From the NCBI RefSeq assembly GCF_000383875.1, contig NZ_KB912902.1, positions 1 through 61,642 on the forward strand: DNA of 61,642 nucleotides. Direction: 5' to 3'. Position numbers and translations under genes: made by a program. The first letter of the stretch is position 1; every line of letters starts with the position of its first letter. Source of the DNA: Caldibacillus debilis DSM 16016 (lineage in GTDB: Bacteria; Bacillota; Bacilli; Bacillales; Caldibacillaceae). Shown piece after piece: positions 47,412 to 56,231 of the stretch. The notes below the pieces were generated by a model, which was given only the letters and a program-made list of their open reading frames with translations, searched no databases and had not been told where the DNA came from.

Positions 47412-48944
47412 TTATACAGGATAAACCGGATTTTTTCTCTCGCTGAAGGCGATATTCTTGGATTCATAAAACTGTAAACGTTCCGCCAATACCCGGCGCA
47501 AGCCGTTTGCCGGGACGATTTCATCGACGATCAATTCGGAGGCGACGCGGTAAATGTCGATCGCCTCCCGGTATTCGTTTTCCTTTTCCCGGATAAACGC
47601 CTTGCGTTCGTCCGCATCTTCGATCTCCTGAATCTTGTTGGCATACACCGCATTGACCGCCGCTTCCGGGCCCATGACGGCGATCTGGGCCGTCGGAAGG
47701 GCGAGGCAGAGATCGGGTTCAAAAGCCGGCCCCGCCATGGCGTACAGTCCGGCGCCGTACGCCTTCCGGACGATGACGGATATCTTCGGGACGGTGGCGG
47801 AACTGACGGCGGCGATCATTTTCGCCCCGTGGCGGATAATCCCTTCCCGTTCCACCTTCGTCCCGATCATAAAGCCCGGAACGTCCGCCAAGAACAGCAA
47901 CGGGATGGAAAAGGCGTCGCAAAGAAAAATGAACCGGGCCGCCTTATCCGCCGAATTGACGAAAAGAACCCCCCCTTTGACCTTCGGCTGGTTGGCGACG
48001 ATGCCGACCGCCCTCCCGCCGATCCGGGCCAGACCGGTAATGATTTCGGGGGCGTACAACTTTTTGATTTCAAAAAAGCTGCCTTCATCGATGATCCCGT
48101 CGATCAGTTCATACATATCAAAAGGCAGGTTTTGATTTTCCGGAATCAGCTTTTCCAGGTCGGCCCCCTTTTTCTCCGGTTTTCCGGGAAGTTTATCCGG
48201 CTTTTCCCGGTAATTTTGCGGAAAATAGGATAGGTACCTCTTCGCCGCTTCGATCGCCTCTTCCTCGTCCTTCGCCAAATAGTCTCCGCATCCGCTCACC
48301 GTGCAGTGCATCCTCGCCCCGCCCATCTCCTCGAGGGAAACCTTCTCGCCGATCACCTTCTCGGCCATCCGCGGCGAGCCCAAATACATGGAGGCGTTTT
48401 TATCGACCATGATGACGATGTCGCAAAAGGCGGGGATATAGGCGCCGCCGGCGGCGGACGGTCCGAACAGGATGCAGACTTGGGGGACCATCCCGGACAT
48501 TTTGACCTGGTTGTAAAAAATTTTGCCGGCTCCCCGGCGGTTCGGAAACATTTCCAACTGGTCGGTAATCCGCGCCCCGGCGGAATCGACGAGGTAGAAC
48601 ATCGGCACTTTCAGCTTCATGGCCGTCTCCTGGATGCGGATGATCTTTTCCACCGTCTTCGCGCCCCAGGAACCCGCCTTGACCGTCGAATCATTGGCCA
48701 TGACGCAAACGGTCCTCCCGGAAATCTTCCCGAGGGCGGTCACCACCCCGTCCGCGGGGAGATCCGCTTTCGTACAATTGGCAAACATCCCGTCTTCCTG
48801 GTAATCCCCGCCGTCGAAAAGGAGTTTCAACCGGTCGCGGACGAACAGTTTGCGGTTTTCCTTTAATTTTTCATGATATTTCGGATGGCCGCCCCGGCAA
48901 ATCCTTTCCCGGTATGCTTCCAACCTTCCCGTTCCCTTTTCCAT
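47412..48944 (-). CDS. acyl-CoA carboxylase carboxyltransferase subunit
   Basis: The 510-aa protein is a carboxyltransferase of the PccB/MccB type that moves CO2 from biotin to an acyl-CoA. The two crotonase-like halves have GPSAAGGAYIPAFCDIVIMV near residue 160 and VIVRKAYGAGLYAMAG near 400. It ends a three-gene unit behind the biotin carboxylase and carrier. It resembles YngE of B. subtilis. The acyl-CoA (propionyl, methylcrotonyl or acetyl) cannot be told from motifs. Confidence 0.9.
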   Translation of the reverse strand: MEKGTGRLEAYRERICRGGHPKYHEKLKENRKLFVRDRLKLLFDGGDYQEDGMFANCTKADLPADGVVTALGKISGRTVCVMANDSTVKAGSWGAKTVEKIIRIQETAMKLKVPMFYLVDSAGARITDQLEMFPNRRGAGKIFYNQVKMSGMVPQVCILFGPSAAGGAYIPAFCDIVIMVDKNASMYLGSPRMAEKVIGEKVSLEEMGGARMHCTVSGCGDYLAKDEEEAIEAAKRYLSYFPQNYREKPDKLPGKPEKKGADLEKLIPENQNLPFDMYELIDGIIDEGSFFEIKKLYAPEIITGLARIGGRAVGIVANQPKVKGGVLFVNSADKAARFIFLCDAFSIPLLFLADVPGFMIGTKVEREGIIRHGAKMIAAVSSATVPKISVIVRKAYGAGLYAMAGPAFEPDLCLALPTAQIAVMGPEAAVNAVYANKIQEIEDADERKAFIREKENEYREAIDIYRVASELIVDEIVPANGLRRVLAERLQFYESKNIAFSERKNPVYPV

Positions 48945-48964
48945 CTTCCATCCCCTTTCCGCGT

Positions 48965-49183
48965 TTACAACGATTCGAGGGTTACCAAAACATCCCCTTC
49001 ATTGACGAAATCGCCCGCCCGGACGTGAATTTCCTTAACGGTCCCTTCCGCATCGCTTTCCACCGGGATCTCCATCTTCATCGATTCCAGCACGGCAACG
49101 GCCTGCCCCCTTTTCACTTCTTCCCCCACGGATACCAAGATTTGAAAAACGGTGCCGGCCATCGACGCCTCAATTTTTTTCAT
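48965..49183 (-). CDS. biotin carboxyl carrier protein, 72 aa
   Basis: The 72-aa protein is a single biotinyl domain. The biotin-accepting lysine is in VLESMKMEIPV near residue 35, with flanking glycine turns GEEVKRGQAV and GDFVNEGDVLVTL. It resembles the stand-alone biotin/lipoyl attachment protein encoded near yngH. Its start overlaps the end of the biotin carboxylase gene by 14 bp, indicating coupled translation. Confidence 0.92.
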   Translation of the reverse strand: MKKIEASMAGTVFQILVSVGEEVKRGQAVAVLESMKMEIPVESDAEGTVKEIHVRAGDFVNEGDVLVTLESL

Positions 49184-50531
49184 CCCCTTTTCCTCCCTTT
49201 TCCCTTTGATATTCCTGCACCAGATCGGTGAAATATTTCCCTTCGGCGAATGGCGGGTAGGCAATCAGGCCTCGGAGCAAAGGAATATTGGTTTTGATCC
49301 CTTCGATTTCCGTCTCGGCAAAATATTTCTCCGCGCGCGCCAAACAATCTTCCCGGGTCTTTCCGTGGAAGACGCACTTGGCGATCAACGGGTCATAAAA
49401 GGGGCTGACCCGGTTTCCTGCTTCGTAGCCCGCATCGGTCCGGACATCGTCCCCCCTTCCCCAGGCCAGCTTTTCGATGACGCCCGGCGACGGATAAAAA
49501 TTGTCCGGATCTTCGGCGTAAATCCGGAATTCGACGGCATGGCCCCGGTGAACGATCGCCTGTTGCGGTTTCGGCAGCGGCTTGCCCGATGCGAGAAGGA
49601 CTTGCCATTCGACAAAATCGATCCCGGTCACGGCTTCCGTCACCGGATGTTCCACCTGGAGGCGGGTGTTCATTTCCAAAAAATAGAAATTTTCCGCTTC
49701 GTCGACGATGAACTCTACCGTCCCGACGTTTTCATAGGAAACCGCGCGGGCGGCCCGCAGGGCGGCCTCATACATCCTTTCCCGGGTGTTACGGCTTAAT
49801 AAAGGGGAGTGGGTTTCCTCGATCACCTTTTGGTTTCTCCTTTGCGCGGAACAGTCCCTTTCAAAAAGGTGGACGAGGTTCCCGCGGGCGTCGCCGGCCA
49901 CCTGGATTTCCACATGCCGCGCCCGCCCGATGAATTTCTCCACATAGATCCCGCCGGAACGGAAATAGGCCTTCGCCCGGGATTGAACCCCTTGGAACGA
50001 ACGGTAAACCTCCTCTTCCGTCCGGCACAGGGCCATGCCGATCCCCCCTCCTCCGCCGCTCGCCTTCAACATGACGGGAAAGCCGATTTCCCGGGCCGCC
50101 TCCGCCGCTTCCTCCGCCGTTCCCACTTCCGGACTGCCGGGAACGACGGCCACTCCGGCGCGGGCCATCGCTTGCCGCGCCGCCAATTTATCGCCCATCA
50201 AGGCGATCGTATCCGGTTTCGGACCGATAAACACCATGCCCGCTTCCATGACCCGGCGGGCGAAGCCGGCGTCTTCCGACAAAAACCCGTAGCCGGGATG
50301 GATCCCGTCGACCCCGTTTTTTTTGGCAATCTCCAACAGGCGGTCCTGATTCATATAGGACTCCCGGACCGGACCCTTGCCTATGCAAAAGGCGTGATCC
50401 GCTTCCCGGACAAAGGGCAAAGGTTCATCCGGTTCGGAATAAACCGCCACCGTCCCGATCCCCATTTTTTTCAAGGTCCGGATCACCCTTAAGGCAATTT
50501 CCCCCCGGTTTGCGACCAGAATCTTTTCCAT
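49170..50531 (-). CDS. biotin carboxylase subunit of acyl-CoA carboxylase
   Basis: The 453-aa ATP-grasp enzyme carboxylates biotin with bicarbonate. It has EKILVANRGEIALRVIRTL at the start, MLKASGGGGGIGMAL near residue 160, FLEMNTRLQVEHPVTEAV near 285 and a C-terminal biotin-carboxylase domain. The ATG at 50531 has GGGAGAAGGGG upstream. With the carrier and carboxyltransferase it forms a complete acyl-CoA carboxylase, separate from the fatty-acid AccABCD that a cell like this should also have. Confidence 0.92.
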   Translation of the reverse strand: MEKILVANRGEIALRVIRTLKKMGIGTVAVYSEPDEPLPFVREADHAFCIGKGPVRESYMNQDRLLEIAKKNGVDGIHPGYGFLSEDAGFARRVMEAGMVFIGPKPDTIALMGDKLAARQAMARAGVAVVPGSPEVGTAEEAAEAAREIGFPVMLKASGGGGGIGMALCRTEEEVYRSFQGVQSRAKAYFRSGGIYVEKFIGRARHVEIQVAGDARGNLVHLFERDCSAQRRNQKVIEETHSPLLSRNTRERMYEAALRAARAVSYENVGTVEFIVDEAENFYFLEMNTRLQVEHPVTEAVTGIDFVEWQVLLASGKPLPKPQQAIVHRGHAVEFRIYAEDPDNFYPSPGVIEKLAWGRGDDVRTDAGYEAGNRVSPFYDPLIAKCVFHGKTREDCLARAEKYFAETEIEGIKTNIPLLRGLIAYPPFAEGKYFTDLVQEYQREKGGKGDEKN

Positions 50532-50607
50532 CCCCTTCTCCCTTTCAAAAAAAATCAGTCGGCCATTGTTTACATTCGACTTCTTTCCCCGGATTCCTTC
50601 TCTTTTC

Positions 50608-50659
50608 TGCAAACGTTTTCTTTTTTTGCGGTAAATTCTTGGTTTTTTTATTATATAAT
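50608..50659. promoter_or_regulatory. divergent promoter region with cre-like site
   Basis: Between the carboxylase unit and ylbP. TGCAAACGTTTTCT at 50608-50621 resembles a catabolite-responsive element with two mismatches. The palindrome ATTATATAAT (around 50650-50659) can serve as a -10 box for both strands; on the minus strand CTGATT lies 17 bp upstream of it. The -35 for ylbP is not clear. Confidence 0.35.
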
Positions 50660-50710
50660 GAAAGTATAGATCAATCAGACATCTTTACGGCAAACAAAGG
50701 GGGAGTAGGC

Positions 50711-51181
50711 ATGGAGGTAAAAGTAGAAAGATTGAAGGTGAACTATAAAACGTTGGAAGAGTTTAAACAGTTTAAAGAATACGGGCTGCAGGAGCTGTCC
50801 ATGCTGGAGGATCTGCAGGGAAACATCATCGAAAACGACAGCGAATCCCCTTTTTACGGAATCTATTACGGGGGAAAATTGGTGGCCCGGATGAGCCTGT
50901 ATAAAATCGATAAGAAATACGACCAGTATTTTGATCCGCCGCAGGACTATCTGGAATTGTGGAAACTGGAGGTCTTGCCCGACTATCAAAGAAAGGGGTT
51001 CGGCACCGCCCTCGTCAATTTCGCGAAAAGCTTCAACATGCCGATCAAAACGAACGCAAGGATGAAATCGAAGGAATTCTGGATCAAGAACGGGTTCGTT
51101 CCCGTCCGCTACAACGTGGAACGGGATTTGGGAGAAAACCCGCTGATCTGGCATCCGGAAGGGATCCGTTTGAAAGAATGA
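50711..51181 (+). CDS. ylbP: GNAT-family acetyltransferase YlbP
   Basis: The 156-aa protein has the GNAT acetyl-CoA loop VLPDYQRKGFGTALVNFAKS near residues 90-110 and the C-terminal FWIKNGFVPVRYNVERDLG. YlbP of B. subtilis is an uncharacterised acetyltransferase. The ATG at 50711 has AAAGGGGGAG upstream; a longer frame upstream lies in the promoter region. The gene is divergent from the carboxylase unit and convergent with gerR. Confidence 0.9.
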   Translation: MEVKVERLKVNYKTLEEFKQFKEYGLQELSMLEDLQGNIIENDSESPFYGIYYGGKLVARMSLYKIDKKYDQYFDPPQDYLELWKLEVLPDYQRKGFGTALVNFAKSFNMPIKTNARMKSKEFWIKNGFVPVRYNVERDLGENPLIWHPEGIRLKE

Positions 51182-51237
51182 AACGGCACCGAACGGTCCG
51201 TCCCGGGGCGTGCTGATGAGCGGACGGATACATGCGG

Positions 51238-51264
51238 GGTCAGTCCTTCAGGCTGACCTTTTTT
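51238..51264 (+). terminator. terminator of ylbP
   Basis: GGTCAG (51238-51243) pairs with CTGACC (51253-51258) and is followed by TTTTTT. It ends right at the last base of the converging gerR gene. Confidence 0.85.
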
Positions 51265-51830
51265 CAGGGAAGTCCGCCGTCCGCATCTTCCTTTTTTTCC
51301 TCCGGCCCGTCGTTCCTGGTCTCCTTTTTTTCGGTCATCTTTCTCGCCTTTTCCATGATCGCCAGCAGCGCCAGGTAGTCCTGGCTGATCATCCTGTTTT
51401 CCCGTTCCAACGACTCGATCCTCTTTTCCAGCTCCTTTACCTTTTCATTCTCCTGCTCCATCTGTTGGACATACCCGTCGACTTTCGTCAAATAGGTCTT
51501 CAGCTGTTCCAGGCAGACGATGAATTGGTCCAGCGCCTGAACATCCGGTGCCGGAAACGGGCCTGGTTTCGCCGGCTGATTTTTCTTCGTTCCGGACGCC
51601 TTCTTCAATGCCTTCCGCTGCTTTTTCGCCCATTCGATCTCGTTTTTATATCGTTTCCGCAGCGCGGAATTCCAGCGGAAACCGCAGGCGGCCGGCGTCC
51701 GGCTGAGTTTTTTCCCGACTTCGGCAAATGCCTGCAATTGGGTGCTTCCCTCCCGGATATGCTTTAAAACCGTTTCGGCCAATAAGGAATCTTCTTCGTT
51801 TGTCCATGCATCTTGACGGACTGCAGCCAT
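51264..51830 (-). CDS. gerR: RsfA-family sporulation regulator GerR (YlbO)
   Basis: The 188-aa protein has an N-terminal Myb/SANT-like helix-turn-helix ([17 protein letters not shown], then [20 protein letters not shown]) and a C-terminal leucine-rich coiled coil (residues 110-165), the plan of the RsfA/YlbO family. GerR acts in the mother cell and modulates sigma-E genes. The ATG at 51830 has AGGAGGG; the frame upstream is chance. An AATACAAA sequence upstream may be part of a sigma-E -10. Confidence 0.85.
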   Translation of the reverse strand: MAAVRQDAWTNEEDSLLAETVLKHIREGSTQLQAFAEVGKKLSRTPAACGFRWNSALRKRYKNEIEWAKKQRKALKKASGTKKNQPAKPGPFPAPDVQALDQFIVCLEQLKTYLTKVDGYVQQMEQENEKVKELEKRIESLERENRMISQDYLALLAIMEKARKMTEKKETRNDGPEEKKEDADGGLP

Positions 51831-51900
51831 ACCGTTCCCTCCTAGCGCATTTTGTATTAAATATATGCGCCTGATAGAAACGATAGACTTCCCGCCCGCC

Positions 51901-52047
51901 CTTTGCCGCTGATATTTTCCCGCCGCGGGATGCCCACGGCCTTCAGGCGAAGAAAAGAATTCTGCAGACCAATTCGGCAAATCCGGTCCCTTTCTCCCCC
52001 CATCCAAGCGATGAAAGGGATTGCTTTGCGGCTGATATTTTCCCTGC
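51901..52047. repeat. pair of direct repeats between gerR and rpmF
   Basis: CTTTGCCGCTGATATTTTCC at 51901-51920 (continuing CGCCG) recurs at 52024-52043 as CTTTGCGGCTGATATTTTCC (continuing CTGCCG). The two copies are 123 bp apart and differ at one base over the first 20, plus one inserted T. The 316-bp gap between gerR and rpmF has no other gene. Confidence 0.6.
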
Positions 52048-52089
52048 CGAGAGGCCGCCACATTAGGCATTTTTCTTTTCCCGGCCAAA

Positions 52090-52130
52090 AATTTTCGCCC
52101 CCTCGCGGCGAAGACGCCTGCAAGGGGGCG
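52090..52130 (-). terminator. terminator of rpmF
   Basis: On the minus strand CGCCCCCTTGC pairs with GCGAGGGGGCG, with an inner GGCG/CGCC helix, followed by AAAATTTTT. It lies 17 bp after the rpmF stop. Confidence 0.7.
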
Positions 52131-52146
52131 ATGTTCAAGTCCGATA

Positions 52147-52320
52147 TTATTTGCTGATGACTTCTCTTCCTTTATAGGTTCCGCAATTTTTGCAGACGCG
52201 GTGGGCGAGTTTCATCTCCCCACAGTTCGGGCATTCGACCAAGCCGGGAACCTGCAGTTTATAATGGGTGCGGCGAAGCCGTTTTCTCGCCTTTGAAGTT
52301 CTTCGGAAAGGTACTGCCAT
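52147..52320 (-). CDS. rpmF: ribosomal protein bL32
   Basis: The 57-aa protein is a 50S subunit component with the family start [20 protein letters not shown] and a zinc ribbon CPNC...CKNC, so it is the zinc-binding form. ATG at 52320 is eight bases from GGAGG; another ATG directly before it is possible. It follows ylbN by 31 bp, the standard arrangement. Confidence 0.97.
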   Translation of the reverse strand: MAVPFRRTSKARKRLRRTHYKLQVPGLVECPNCGEMKLAHRVCKNCGTYKGREVISK

Positions 52321-52351
52321 CATTTCCACCTCCTTAACGGGCCGGGAGCGG

Positions 52352-52867
52352 TCAATCTTTCTTTTCCAGCAATTGGGTCAGTTTTAGGAGCCGGGGATCG
52401 ATCTTCTTCTTTTCTTCCCCCTCTCCGATAAATTCCCAATCCTTTCCCGACCGCAGCATGTTTTGTTCCGCATTTTCACTGTATACTTGCATGGGAATTT
52501 CCAACAATACCAATTCCTGAACGACCGGCGTCAAGTCGATGGCGTTTCCTTCGACCACGTGGATCTCTTCGTCGGCCATCGCTTCCTTTTCCATGTCTTC
52601 CTTTTCCAGGAAGATCTCCGTCGAATGGATGTCCAGCGGGAAACGGACATCCGCAAGCGTCAAGGCGCAAGGCAAAATCAGTTCGCCGGTGATGTGCAGG
52701 TGAAAGGTGATTTTTTTCGGGCCGATTTCGGCGGAACCTTTGACATGGATCGGCGAAATATCCCGGATCTCGGGATCCGCATCTTTCAGCTGCGACAGAT
52801 CCACCGTTTCCTCAAATTCAAAGGTTTGATTCCGGTAGGTTCGCAAACGGGAGATTAGCCATTTCAA
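52352..52867 (-). CDS. ylbN: YceD/DUF177 family protein YlbN
   Basis: The 171-aa protein belongs to the YceD (DUF177) family, encoded next to rpmF in most bacteria and linked to 23S rRNA or large-subunit assembly. Visible features are [20 protein letters not shown], the family cysteine in [12 protein letters not shown] and an acidic middle. TTG at 52867 is the likely start because GAGGTGA lies just upstream and the N-terminus (MKWLISRLR) matches YlbN; GTG at 52876 overlaps that site. Confidence 0.9.
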   Translation of the reverse strand: MKWLISRLRTYRNQTFEFEETVDLSQLKDADPEIRDISPIHVKGSAEIGPKKITFHLHITGELILPCALTLADVRFPLDIHSTEIFLEKEDMEKEAMADEEIHVVEGNAIDLTPVVQELVLLEIPMQVYSENAEQNMLRSGKDWEFIGEGEEKKKIDPRLLKLTQLLEKKD

Positions 52868-52894
52868 TGCCTTCACCTCAAGACAACAAAAGTA

Positions 52895-52923
52895 ATTATA
52901 ACGGTCATCCCTTTTTTTGTCAA
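52895..52923 (-). promoter_or_regulatory. sigma-A promoter of ylbN-rpmF
   Basis: TTGACA (52918-52923) and TATAAT (52895-52900) on the minus strand are both perfect consensus hexamers with a 17-bp spacer, 27 bp before the ylbN start. This is the strongest promoter I see in the window, as expected for a ribosomal protein unit. Confidence 0.92.
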
Positions 52924-53014
52924 TATATTTCGCTTTACACTTTCCTTTGCTATGATATATATATTCTCACCCTTTGAAATCCTTTGATGCATTCCTTTTC
53001 CCGGGAGGTTACCG

Positions 53015-54229
53015 ATGATCAGCGCGGGAATTGTCGTCGAATATAACCCTTTTCACAACGGCCATCTCCACCATTTGAACGAGACGAAAAAGCGGACGGA
53101 CGCCGACGTGGTCATCGCCGTGATGAGCGGCAATTTTTTGCAGCGGGGCGAGCCGGCCATCGTATCCAAATTCGCAAGGACGAAAATGGCCCTTCAGGCA
53201 GGCTGCGATATCGTCGTGGAGCTCCCCTACGCGTTCGCCGTTCAACAGGCGGAGATCTTCGCCGACGGGGCCGTCCGGATCTTGGCCTCCCTCGGCTGCC
53301 GGTATCTCTGCTTCGGCAGCGAATCGGGGGATATCAACGCCTTTCTCGACACCTTCCATTGGCTGGAACGGCAAAAGGGGCGGTTCGACGAAATCCTGAA
53401 AGAAAAGATGCGGCTCGGGTTCAGCTATCCGAAGGCGGCCGCCCTGGCATATTCGGAGATGGAAGGGGATGGGGCCCTCCTCGACCTTTCCCAGCCGAAC
53501 AATATTCTCGGCTATCAATATGTGAAGGCGATCAAGGACCGCCAGTTGGACATCATCCCCTTGACGATCCCGAGGATAAAGGCCGGCTACCACGATCCGG
53601 AATTCAGCTCCGACACGATCGCCAGCGCCACCAGCATCCGGAAGGCGATCTTTTCCGAAAAGGGGGATCTGGAACCGTTAAAAAGATACATGCCGGAGTC
53701 CAGTTTTGAAGAACTGCTCCGGTTTAAAAGGGAATACGGGGCGTGGCAAAACTGGGAAAATTACTGGCCCTTCCTGAAATACCGGATCATCCAGTCGAGC
53801 CCCGGCGAGTTGAGGGAGATTTACGACATGGAAGAAGGCATCGAATACCGGGTCCGGGAAGCGGCTTTCCGGGCGGACAGCTTCCAGTCCTTCATGGAAA
53901 AATTAAAGACGAAAAGGTACACATGGACGAGGCTGCAGCGCCTGAGCACCCATATCCTGATGAACGCGAAAAAGGAAGAGATGAAAACCTATTGCCAGAA
54001 ACCCGAATATGCCCGTCTTCTCGGCTTCAGCAAAAGGGGCCGGCAATATCTAAACCGGATGAAGGAAGAATTGGCGATCTCCCTCATCGCAAAGGCATCT
54101 TCCCGCGACGGCGGCGCCTTCGAGCTGGATAAAAGGGCGGGATATATTTATTCCTTCGGTTTTCCGCCGTCCGTCCGGCAGCGGGTGCTGGAAGAGGAAT
54201 ACAAGCGGCCGCCGGTGATGGCGGAATAA
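53015..54229 (+). CDS. tmcAL: tRNA(Met) cytidine acetate ligase TmcAL (YlbM)
   Basis: TmcAL makes N4-acetylcytidine at the wobble base of elongator tRNA-Met from acetate and ATP. The 404-aa protein has the nucleotidyltransferase-like start ISAGIVVEYNPFHNGHLHHL, then VIAVMSGNFLQRGEPAI and SATSIRKAI. GGGAGGT lies before the ATG. It is divergent from ylbN and convergent with sepM. Confidence 0.93.
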   Translation: MISAGIVVEYNPFHNGHLHHLNETKKRTDADVVIAVMSGNFLQRGEPAIVSKFARTKMALQAGCDIVVELPYAFAVQQAEIFADGAVRILASLGCRYLCFGSESGDINAFLDTFHWLERQKGRFDEILKEKMRLGFSYPKAAALAYSEMEGDGALLDLSQPNNILGYQYVKAIKDRQLDIIPLTIPRIKAGYHDPEFSSDTIASATSIRKAIFSEKGDLEPLKRYMPESSFEELLRFKREYGAWQNWENYWPFLKYRIIQSSPGELREIYDMEEGIEYRVREAAFRADSFQSFMEKLKTKRYTWTRLQRLSTHILMNAKKEEMKTYCQKPEYARLLGFSKRGRQYLNRMKEELAISLIAKASSRDGGAFELDKRAGYIYSFGFPPSVRQRVLEEEYKRPPVMAE

Positions 54230-54281
54230 TTCCCGCACAAATGGGGAAACGGGAAAGATCCCGCGCCGTGAGGAGAACGGG

Positions 54282-55298
54282 CTATTTTTCCGGCAGGGAT
54301 TCGAGATAGGCCAAAGCGTCGGAAAGGGTGTCCACCGGAACGATCTTCATCTTCGAACCGATCCTCTTTGCCGTTTCCACCGCCATTTGATAGTCGGAGT
54401 CTCTTTTCCCGTTTTCGTTCGGGGCAAAAAAGATTTCCGCGCCTTCTTTGTCGGCGGCGACCACTTTCTGGTCGACGCCGCCGATCGGCCCGACCTTCCC
54501 GTCACTTTCTATCGTTCCCGTCCCCGCGATCCGGTATCCCTTGGTCAAATCCCCCTTCGTCAGCTGGTTGTAGATTTCCAAGGTAAACATGAGCCCCGCC
54601 GACGGGCCCCCGATTTCTTCCGTATCGATCGTTACCTTCCGCTTCGTTTTTACCTCTTTATCCTCCACCAGCGTAATCCCGATCCCGGGCTTATTCAGTT
54701 CCGGGATCCTCCGGACGAGGATTTTTTTCCGGTGCTCTTTCCCCTTGCGGAGGAAGGTGACGGTGATTTTGTCGCCTTCTTTTTTGCTTTGCACGTAGGA
54801 AATAAACCGGTCCGAAGAATCGAAGGTTTTCCCGTCGACGGCAATGATGCGGTCGCCGGCTTGCAGTACCCCCTCCGCGGGCATTCCTTTTACAACCCCC
54901 AAAACGTACACGCCCTTATGGCGGACCTCATAGCTTTCCCCCGCCGCCTTGAAAGCAGCCTGGATGGCGTTTTCCTTCGATTCCTCCATGTAATAAAGCT
55001 GCCGGACGTTGTATTCCTCGTCCGTTTCATTTTCCAGACGGACCGAATCGAGGGGAAGGATTTCGGAATAATCTTGAAATTTTGCCATCAGGTAGGTGAT
55101 GATCGTCGCCCTTCCCATGCGGACCGTCGTCAAGAAAAATTTCCCTTCCGCCCGGTCCCCGTTTTCCACATGGACGACCGAATCCAATTCTTTCGCCATG
55201 CCCGGCCGGGTTACGTAATAGGGCAGGGGGAAAAAAGCGGCAAACAGCACAACGGCAGCCGCAAGAAGAAGGGGAACGCGCATGCGCTTTTTTCTCAA
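54282..55298 (-). CDS. sepM: PDZ-Lon-like membrane protease SepM (YlbL)
   Basis: The 338-aa protein has one N-terminal membrane helix (VPLLLAAAVVLFAAFFPLPY), a PDZ domain (GVVKGMPAEGVLQAGDRIIA) and a C-terminal Lon-type protease domain with the catalytic Ser in EIGGPSAGLMF and Lys in IGGVDQKVVAA. Family members act outside the membrane on peptides or division factors. Its start overlaps ylbK by 4 bp. Confidence 0.92.
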   Translation of the reverse strand: MRKKRMRVPLLLAAAVVLFAAFFPLPYYVTRPGMAKELDSVVHVENGDRAEGKFFLTTVRMGRATIITYLMAKFQDYSEILPLDSVRLENETDEEYNVRQLYYMEESKENAIQAAFKAAGESYEVRHKGVYVLGVVKGMPAEGVLQAGDRIIAVDGKTFDSSDRFISYVQSKKEGDKITVTFLRKGKEHRKKILVRRIPELNKPGIGITLVEDKEVKTKRKVTIDTEEIGGPSAGLMFTLEIYNQLTKGDLTKGYRIAGTGTIESDGKVGPIGGVDQKVVAADKEGAEIFFAPNENGKRDSDYQMAVETAKRIGSKMKIVPVDTLSDALAYLESLPEK

Positions 55299-56092
55299 GT
55301 GATCGATTCCCTCCGCTCTTGAATCAGTTTTTGGATGCGGGGCATTTGTTTTCTGGCGGCCGCTTCCCCGGCGGAAATGATGGCCTCCACATCGGTAAAG
55401 GCGTAGGAGCTGAATTTGTCCACTTCCGGATGAATCATCAGATCCGCCAGCAGTTTCCGGTTTTCCGTAAGCTCCGCCTGCATGATGTCCAGGCTTTGGA
55501 AAAACACGTCGTAGATGGAATGGATCCGGGCGTTTTTGGTGAATCCGGATATGTTGACCCCGATGACAATATCCGCGCCCATCTCCTTTACCGCCGAAAC
55601 GGGAATCCGGTCGGTCACCCCTCCGTCGACCAAAAGCCTTCCCCGGTACTCGGCGGGAACAAATACCCCTGGAATGGAAATGCTTGCCCGGACCGCTTCG
55701 GCGACGGGACCTTCGCGGAAGACGACCCTTTCCCCGGTATGAAGATCCGTTGCCACAATGGCCAGCGGAACGGACAAATCTTCAATGTTTTTGTGAAAAG
55801 TGAAGATCCGGATCATTTCCAAAATCCGGTTTCCGGCGATAAAACCGAGTTTGGGCCGGGTGAAATCAAGAAAATATTTTCTTTTTACCGCTACCGCTAT
55901 TTTATAAAGTTTATCGATGCTTTGTCCAGCGCTGACGAGGGCCGCCACCAAAGCGCCGATGCTGGATCCCGCCAAATAATCGATCGGGATGTTTTCCTCC
56001 TGAAAAACTTTGATCACGCCAAGGTGGGCCAGCCCCCGGGCTCCGCCCGAACCGAGCGCCAAACCGATCGTCGGCCTGTCCAACGCCGTCAC
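55295..56092 (-). CDS. ylbK: patatin-like phospholipase YlbK
   Basis: The 265-aa alpha/beta protein has the patatin signature: oxyanion loop GLALGSGGARGLAHLG, nucleophile GSSIGALVAA near residue 43, and the DGG motif VDGGVTDRIP near 150 completing the Ser-Asp dyad. It is probably a lipid acyl hydrolase. It begins with GTG behind AGGAG. It heads a two-gene unit with sepM, divergent from ylbJ. Confidence 0.92.
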   Translation of the reverse strand: MTALDRPTIGLALGSGGARGLAHLGVIKVFQEENIPIDYLAGSSIGALVAALVSAGQSIDKLYKIAVAVKRKYFLDFTRPKLGFIAGNRILEMIRIFTFHKNIEDLSVPLAIVATDLHTGERVVFREGPVAEAVRASISIPGVFVPAEYRGRLLVDGGVTDRIPVSAVKEMGADIVIGVNISGFTKNARIHSIYDVFFQSLDIMQAELTENRKLLADLMIHPEVDKFSSYAFTDVEAIISAGEAAARKQMPRIQKLIQERRESIT

Positions 56093-56231
56093 CCCTTCTC
56101 CTGCTTTTCGCCTATACTTATGGATCCGGCCGGCCGATTATGACAGGATGATTTTCTTCTTCTTTTTTCCGGCTTGTCTTCATAGATTGGATAAAGAACG
56201 CGGTCAGAATGCCATTTCGGAGGGAAGCTGC

